The translations under genes and the position numbers were made by a program. The notes beneath the pieces are model-generated. The model did not search any database, was not told the DNA's origin, and saw only the letters and a list, made by a program, of their open reading frames with translations. Source: an uncultured Ruminococcus sp. (GTDB lineage: Bacteria > Bacillota > Clostridia > Oscillospirales > Ruminococcaceae). Taken from it: a stretch of DNA of 25,873 bases. The stretch spans positions 1 to 25,873 of the forward strand of contig CAMWRL010000004.1 of the NCBI GenBank assembly GCA_947176685.1, given 5' to 3'. Below, piece after piece: positions 22,258 to 25,873 of the stretch (positions within the stretch are counted from its first letter, which is position 1; the number at the start of each line of letters is the position of its first letter).

Positions 22258-22817
22258 CAGTCAAGTAACTCCTGTAAATCTCTTTTTTCCCTGAACGCAC
22301 CGCAATAAGTTCTTGTTTCGGTTTTCGACGATGCATTTCTTATACCTCTTGCGGTCATACAGCTATGCGAGCCGACTATTTTTACGCCCACATCTTCCGA
22401 ACCGGTAGCCTCTGAAATAATCTCCGCTATATCCCTGCCAAGACGTTCCTGTAACTGTAGTCTTTTAGCCGCCATATCGCATATACGAGCAATCTTGCTC
22501 AGACCCAATACACGACCTTTCGGGACATATGCAACATTAACCGTCATATCGTACATCAACGCCATATGGTGTTCGCAGTAGCTGAAAACCGTTATATCTT
22601 TCATAACAACAGCCGTCTGCATACTGCTGTCGGCAGATTCAAAAGTTTTGCCGAACATCTGTGCTATTTCATGATTTGTATAGGAGATACCCTCAAAGAC
22701 TTCCTCAAACATTCCGGCTACACGCCGTGGAGTTTCTTTCAGACCCTCACGGTCTGGATTTTCTCCGATAGCTTCCAGAAGTCCTCTGATATGATATTCA
22801 ACAGCTTTTCTGTCCAC
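22257..22817 (-). CDS. folE: GTP cyclohydrolase I
   Basis: 186 residues. It converts GTP to dihydroneopterin triphosphate, first step of both folate and preQ1 synthesis; the operon points to the latter. Zinc ligands Cys81 (SYCEHH), His150 and Cys152 (GSHSCM) are present, with the substrate motifs LGLSKIAR (103-110) and QERLGRDIA. Some usual residues differ: CEHHMALMYDM replaces the common CEHHMLPFxG, and the last part reads TETRTYCGAF. Start is GTG (22815-22817) with AAGGGGG eight bases upstream. It lies three bases after the queE stop. The window shows no folate genes, so a role in the deazaguanine pathway is likely. Confidence 0.94.
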   Translation of the reverse strand: MDRKAVEYHIRGLLEAIGENPDREGLKETPRRVAGMFEEVFEGISYTNHEIAQMFGKTFESADSSMQTAVVMKDITVFSYCEHHMALMYDMTVNVAYVPKGRVLGLSKIARICDMAAKRLQLQERLGRDIAEIISEATGSEDVGVKIVGSHSCMTARGIRNASSKTETRTYCGAFREKRDLQELLD

Positions 22818-22820
22818 TGG

Positions 22821-23480
22821 TCAAACCCCCTTTTTTTCCGGACTCCATATAAATTTGTGCATCTGAAGCTGTATCCGGACTTTGTTAAGATTTTTTTCTT
22901 TCATAAAGTCAACTATTTCTGCCGGAGTGATTTTTCCAAATACCGCACTGAAATACACTGTACACTTCCGGTCAAGTGAAAACTTCCGGATTATTTCAAG
23001 GGCTTTTTCCAAATCCTCACGGTTTCCGGCTACGAATTTAACAACGTCGTTTTCCGAAAGATAATCATAGTTTTCAGTAAGCATAAAGCTTTCCATATTA
23101 CTGGACGGTAATTTATAATCAATTGTAAAATCCGGTCTGTAAGTGCTTTCACTTAAATTTTTTATGGAAATACTTCCGTTTGTTTCTATTTCAACGCGGT
23201 GACCGGACTGTATAAGCATTTCAACAAGACCACATATATCCGGCTGTAGCAAGGGTTCACCGCCCGTAAGAGTGACGTTTTTAATGCCTGTACTGTTTAT
23301 GTACTCAGTGATTTCCTCTGCCGACATCATTTCAGCCGGACAACTGTCAGAATTTGCCCATTGCGTATCGCAGTATGTACACCGGAGATTGCATTTCCTG
23401 AATCTCACGAATACCGCAAGTTCTCCGGCTTTTTTTCCCTCTCCGTTTATGCTCACGAACTTTTCGGCTACAGGAAACAT
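22821..23480 (-). CDS. queE: 7-carboxy-7-deazaguanine synthase, radical SAM
   Basis: 219 residues. It rearranges 6-carboxytetrahydropterin to 7-carboxy-7-deazaguanine. The cluster motif is C30-xxx-C34-xx-C37 in RKCNLRCTYCDT, the canonical spacing. The substrate-binding SINGEG (10-15) and the SAM-binding GGEP motif (TLTGGEPLLQPD) follow, with the closing QLQMHKFIW in the expected position. ATG 23478-23480 overlaps the TAA of queD by one base (TAATG), so translation is coupled. Confidence 0.96.
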   Translation of the reverse strand: MFPVAEKFVSINGEGKKAGELAVFVRFRKCNLRCTYCDTQWANSDSCPAEMMSAEEITEYINSTGIKNVTLTGGEPLLQPDICGLVEMLIQSGHRVEIETNGSISIKNLSESTYRPDFTIDYKLPSSNMESFMLTENYDYLSENDVVKFVAGNREDLEKALEIIRKFSLDRKCTVYFSAVFGKITPAEIVDFMKEKNLNKVRIQLQMHKFIWSPEKKGV

Positions 23481-23902
23481 TATATATCCCCCCTGTAAGT
23501 TGCGCAGTTATCCGGAGTTTCATAAACTGTAACGTCCGTAATGCTGAACTTTCCGGAAAGTATACTATAAAAATATTCTGCGAAATTTTCGGCGGTAGGT
23601 CTGAAACCGACTTCAGTCAGCCGGAAATTTTCGTCATTTAATGCGGCAATAGTTGACGGTTTCAGGGAATCTTTTTCATAAATCAAAGTATGGTCAAAAT
23701 CATCGGCAAGTTTACGGACTTCTTTTTTCAGGTCGCCGAAATCAACAAGCATACCCTTTTCAGTACCGGAATGCTGTAATTCCTGTCCCTGTATGCGTAC
23801 TTCAACAACCCACCTGTGACCGTGGATATTTTTACACTTTCCGTCATATCCGGACAGGAAATGCGCCGAATCAAATGCAGCAGAAGTCTTGAGATAGTAC
23901 AT
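23480..23902 (-). CDS. queD: 6-carboxy-5,6,7,8-tetrahydropterin synthase
   Basis: 140 residues. It turns dihydroneopterin triphosphate into 6-carboxytetrahydropterin. The QueD signature C-xxx-H-x-H is C23, H27, H29 (GKCKNIHGH), with His14 in FDSAHFLSG as a third zinc ligand. The catalytic Asp70-His71 pair (FDHT) and Glu128 (VYETPDN) are also present. ATG 23900-23902 has AAAGGAG about seven bases upstream. It is the first gene of the operon behind the preQ1-I riboswitch, and its expression should fall when preQ1 is plentiful. Confidence 0.96.
   Translation of the reverse strand: MYYLKTSAAFDSAHFLSGYDGKCKNIHGHRWVVEVRIQGQELQHSGTEKGMLVDFGDLKKEVRKLADDFDHTLIYEKDSLKPSTIAALNDENFRLTEVGFRPTAENFAEYFYSILSGKFSITDVTVYETPDNCATYRGDI
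23548..23561. repeat. 14-bp palindrome ACTTTCCGGAAAGT, copy 1 (in queD)
   Basis: Perfect palindrome inside the 3' part of queD (codons for SGKFS), identical to the copy in the promoter at 24046-24059. Confidence 0.6.
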
Positions 23903-23916
23903 ATAAACGCTCCTTT

Positions 23917-23951
23917 AAAGAAAAATGCAGCCGGAAAAAACCAACTGCATT
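23917..23951 (-). terminator. Riboswitch-controlled intrinsic terminator before queD
   Basis: Minus strand: an 11-bp stem formed by 23941-23951 and 23924-23934 (AATGCAG/CTGCATT core plus two wobble and two GC pairs), with a T6 loop, followed by TTTTCTTT (23917-23924). Its upstream arm overlaps the downstream arm of the alternative hairpin at 23947-23982. Confidence 0.85.
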
Positions 23952-23982
23952 ATATAATCAAATTCAGTTTAAAATATAATGC
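23947..23982 (-). promoter_or_regulatory. Antiterminator hairpin of the preQ1 riboswitch
   Basis: Minus strand: a perfect 9-bp stem GCATTATAT (23974-23982) with ATATAATGC (23947-23955). It shares its first bases (23981-23982) with the end of the aptamer and its last bases with the terminator stem, so aptamer plus terminator and antiterminator exclude each other. This is the classic transcriptional OFF-switch layout. Confidence 0.78.
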
Positions 23983-24025
23983 CCGTAGTTTTGTTTATAG
24001 ACAGGATGGTGCAAACGAACTGTCT
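23981..24025 (-). promoter_or_regulatory. preQ1-I riboswitch aptamer
   Basis: Minus strand: the P1 stem AGACAG (24020-24025) pairs with CTGTCT (23999-24004) around a loop TTCGTTTGCACCATC. The A-rich strand ATAAACAAAACTA follows and ends in CGGGC. The order (6-bp stem, TTC...ACC loop, stem, AUAAA-x-AAACUA) matches the class I preQ1 aptamers of Bacillus and Thermoanaerobacter. The tail ACGGG can pair with the loop TTCGT to form the H-type pseudoknot. Binding of preQ1 should free the terminator and shut off the operon. Its place before queD makes the assignment strong. Confidence 0.88.
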
Positions 24026-24033
24026 TTCTGAAC

Positions 24034-24062
24034 ATTATACCATATACTTTCCGGAAAGTCAA
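24034..24062 (-). promoter_or_regulatory. Promoter of the preQ1 operon
   Basis: Minus strand: TTGACT (24057-24062), a 17-bp spacer and extended -10 TGG-TATAAT (24034-24039), just upstream of the aptamer. The spacer and part of the -35 carry the 14-bp palindrome at 24046-24059. Confidence 0.85.
24046..24059. repeat. 14-bp palindrome ACTTTCCGGAAAGT, copy 2 (in the que promoter)
   Basis: Perfect palindrome lying between the -10 and -35 elements of the queD promoter and covering half of the -35. It could bind a dimeric repressor. An identical copy is in queD at 23548-23561. The core TTCCGGAA is common in this genome, which weakens the case. Confidence 0.55.
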
Positions 24063-24109
24063 TACCGATTTTACAATTTGATACTGTTCCGGACAATTCC
24101 TCTGTCATA

Positions 24110-25309
24110 TTATGCCCTGACTGGTTTTTCGTCCGCTTTATACAGGCATTTCAGTATTATCGGAGTTGCAACCGACGACACTATTATAAGCAGGATTACA
24201 CAGACAAAATACTTTGAGTCAAGCATTCCGACCGACAATCCCTTTTGTGCAACTATCAATGCCACTTCGCCTCTTGTCATCATTCCGACACCGACTTTCA
24301 GACTGTCACGGAGATTATATTTCATAAGCTTTGCAGTAAGTCCACAGCCGATAACCTTGGTCAGCAGTGCGACAAGTACGAATCCTGCTGAAAATAAAAT
24401 CAACTCCTTCGTGAATCCGCCGAGTTCAGTTTTAAGACCAATGCTTGCAAAAAATACAGGTCCGAAAAGCATATAGGAATTTATATCAACCTTACGGGCT
24501 ATGTATTCGGAGTCGTTGAGACTGCAAAGAATAAGTCCTGCAACGTAAGCACCCGTAATATCGGCAATACCAAAAAACTCCTCCGCCGCAAACGCCATAA
24601 ACATACACATAGCAAATCCAAGTATCGGGATTCTTCTCTGGTGAGGATATTTTTTGTCTATAATCCTGAAAATATAGTACATAAGGAATCCTATACCGAA
24701 TGCAAACACTATAAAAAGTCCGGTACTTACAAGCACGTCGGACGGCTTTGAATCAGGATTTTTAAAGCCGATTACAAATGTAAGTACGATAATTCCTATA
24801 ACGTCGTCAATAATTGCACTGCTGAGTATAAGTGTACCAATACTTTCCTTGATATGCCCGAGTTCTTTCAGGGTCTGGACTGTTATTCCGACCGAAGTCG
24901 CCGTCATAATCGTACCTATGAACACCGCACGGAAAAACTCTTCGCTTCCGACAGCCCCGAATCCATAGAAACAGCCATATAATACAGTACCTCCGGCAAG
25001 CGGCACGAATACGCCCACACAGGCTATAATCAATGCTTTCACACCGGTTTTAAGCAGATCTTTCATATTAGTCTCAAGTCCGGCAGAAAACATCAGCATT
25101 ACAACGCCTATTTCCGACAGCAATGACAAGTAATCCGCACCCGCATAGTCCGCACCGCCCATAAGTCTCAGACAGCTTGGACCTATAATCAGACCTGCGA
25201 CTATTTCCCCGACTACCTGCGGAGCTTTAAGCTTCTGCGCAAGTATGCCGAATACTTTGGCTGATACAACTATTATCGCCAAATCTCTGAAAAACGTTAT
25301 TCTGTCCAT
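24110..25309 (-). CDS. Cation/proton antiporter, CPA2 family (NapA/KefB-like)
   Basis: 399 residues with about 12-13 membrane helices and almost no soluble part. VVGEIVAGLIIGPS (32-45) and MFSAGLETNM (73-82) are signatures of the monovalent cation:proton antiporter-2 family. The ion-binding motif is the acidic pair Asp168-Asp169 in SSAIIDDVIG, the form usual for electrogenic Na+/H+ exchange (NapA type). There is no C-terminal TrkA-N/RCK domain, unlike KefB/KefC, so it is not nucleotide- or glutathione-gated in the same chain. ATG 25307-25309 has GAGG seven bases upstream. It is monocistronic with its own promoter, divergent from Hen1. Likely role: sodium or pH homeostasis; the transported ion is inferred. 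Confidence 0.9.
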   Translation of the reverse strand: MDRITFFRDLAIIVVSAKVFGILAQKLKAPQVVGEIVAGLIIGPSCLRLMGGADYAGADYLSLLSEIGVVMLMFSAGLETNMKDLLKTGVKALIIACVGVFVPLAGGTVLYGCFYGFGAVGSEEFFRAVFIGTIMTATSVGITVQTLKELGHIKESIGTLILSSAIIDDVIGIIVLTFVIGFKNPDSKPSDVLVSTGLFIVFAFGIGFLMYYIFRIIDKKYPHQRRIPILGFAMCMFMAFAAEEFFGIADITGAYVAGLILCSLNDSEYIARKVDINSYMLFGPVFFASIGLKTELGGFTKELILFSAGFVLVALLTKVIGCGLTAKLMKYNLRDSLKVGVGMMTRGEVALIVAQKGLSVGMLDSKYFVCVILLIIVSSVATPIILKCLYKADEKPVRA

Positions 25310-25350
25310 AAAAAAACCTCTTCTTTCTGTAAATTTCTGTACCGCAGACT

Positions 25351-25379
25351 ATTGTATCACTTTTATTGCCGGATTGCAA
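25351..25379 (-). promoter_or_regulatory. Promoter of the antiporter gene
   Basis: Minus strand: TTGCAA (25374-25379), a 17-bp spacer and TACAAT (25351-25356), about 40 bp before the ATG. Its -35 arm TTGCAAG (25374-25380) is the reverse complement of CTTGCAA (25408-25414) at the divergent Hen1 promoter. Confidence 0.78.
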
Positions 25380-25408
25380 GCCCCAAACGGAATTTTTTCG
25401 GATTTCAC

Positions 25409-25437
25409 TTGCAAAAAAAACGTCAGTATGTTATAAT
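25409..25437 (+). promoter_or_regulatory. Promoter of the Hen1 gene
   Basis: TTGCAA (25409-25414), a 17-bp spacer and TATAAT (25432-25437), 46 bp before the proposed TTG start. The bases 25428-25442 are identical to those around the -10 of the RlaP-type gene. Confidence 0.82.
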
Positions 25438-25483
25438 GAAGTGAGCTATGGAGGAAAATTTTTTAATCAGGGAGTGATTATAT

Positions 25484-25873
25484 TTGCTTTTGACAATCAC
25501 CTACAACGGACAGAATACGCAGGATTTAGGCTATCTGCTCCACAAAAATCCTTACAGACCTCAAGAGTTTGAACTAAACTCCGGTAAAGCCTACGTTTTT
25601 TATCCGGAAGTTTCCGACCACAAAACCACAATGGCGCTGCTGCTTGACATCAACCCCATTGACCTTGCAAAAGGCAAACAGGGTTCAAAAGACGGCGGTC
25701 TTTTTGACTACGTAAACGACCGTCCCTATACCGCAAGTTCATTTTTAAGCACGGCAATCACAAGAGTTTTCAACACCGCTATGAATGGTCGGTGCGACAA
25801 GAAACAGGAACTTGCTGACAGTCCGCTGGAGCTGTCGGCGCACATCTACGCCATTCAGGGCAAAGATGAGTTC
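25484..25873 (+). CDS. hen1: 3'-terminal RNA ribose 2'-O-methyltransferase Hen1, N-terminal part (3' end missing)
   Basis: The frame begins with TTG at 25484-25486, with GGAGTG seven bases upstream (25471-25476), and stays open to the window end: 130 residues. The start MLLTITYNGQNTQDLGYLLH, then KNPYRPQEFELNSGKAYVFYPEV and ALLLDINPIDL, is the characteristic N-terminal domain of bacterial Hen1, which precedes the methyltransferase domain (not in the window). Hen1 2'-O-methylates the 3' end of cleaved RNA. With the kinase/phosphatase/ligase Pnkp, usually encoded next to it, it repairs tRNAs cut by ribotoxins so that they resist re-cleavage. The pnkp gene would be expected just beyond the right edge. 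The N-terminal domain is the part that activates Pnkp ligation. No other start fits the ribosome binding site. Confidence 0.92.
   Translation, partial: MLLTITYNGQNTQDLGYLLHKNPYRPQEFELNSGKAYVFYPEVSDHKTTMALLLDINPIDLAKGKQGSKDGGLFDYVNDRPYTASSFLSTAITRVFNTAMNGRCDKKQELADSPLELSAHIYAIQGKDEF

Noticed and set aside
24063..24109. Terminator after the antiporter gene
   Set aside because: Only imperfect short inverted repeats without a T run were seen.

Overview
The window looks like a chromosomal segment of a low-to-mid GC Gram-positive bacterium, most likely a gut clostridium of the Ruminococcus / Oscillospiraceae type. The evidence is strong AGGAGG-type ribosome binding sites, many near-consensus sigma-A promoters (TTGACA, 17 bp, TATAAT), intrinsic terminators, a preQ1-I riboswitch, and secreted or membrane proteins with long Thr-rich linkers. 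The genus is an inference. Most genes are on the minus strand. Only three are on the plus strand: a truncated radical SAM gene at the left edge, an RlaP-type nucleotidyltransferase in the middle, and a truncated Hen1 gene at the right edge. No rRNA, tRNA, CRISPR array or insertion sequence was seen.

Left part (1-9.1 kb). The 3' end of a YhcC-type radical SAM gene runs convergently into a minus-strand operon of sensor kinase, NarL-type response regulator, nitroreductase and GH73 glucosaminidase, driven by a consensus promoter at 4113-4141. Upstream lie a large polytopic membrane protein, a tyrosine recombinase, and an ECF sigma factor with a coupled single-pass Thr-rich protein that is probably its anti-sigma factor.

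Middle part (9.1-17.4 kb). Two adjacent minus-strand operons resemble a phospho-signalling / Ter-type stress system. One encodes a protein kinase with a C-terminal zinc ribbon and an altered catalytic loop, a PP2C phosphatase, and mannose-6-phosphate isomerase. The other encodes a TerD-family protein, an AIM24-family protein and a HEAT-repeat-like protein. The kinase promoter is divergent from that of an RlaP-type nucleotidyltransferase, and both -35 boxes sit inside a perfect 13-bp inverted repeat. Convergent to RlaP, across a bidirectional terminator, is a secreted GH3 lipoprotein with a run of 19 threonines.

Right part (17.4-25.9 kb). A long same-strand run starts at a sigma-A promoter and a preQ1-I riboswitch with a mutually exclusive antiterminator and terminator. 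It contains queD, queE, folE, an unknown gene, queC, a lipoprotein, a GyrI-like protein, three unknown genes and queF. This is every step from GTP to preQ1, with six non-que genes interleaved. Beyond it are a CPA2 cation/proton antiporter and, divergently, the first 130 codons of bacterial Hen1 (TTG start), the 2'-O-methyltransferase of the Pnkp/Hen1 RNA repair system. The Hen1 and RlaP promoters share an identical 15-bp -10 region, so the two RNA-repair-type genes may be co-regulated.
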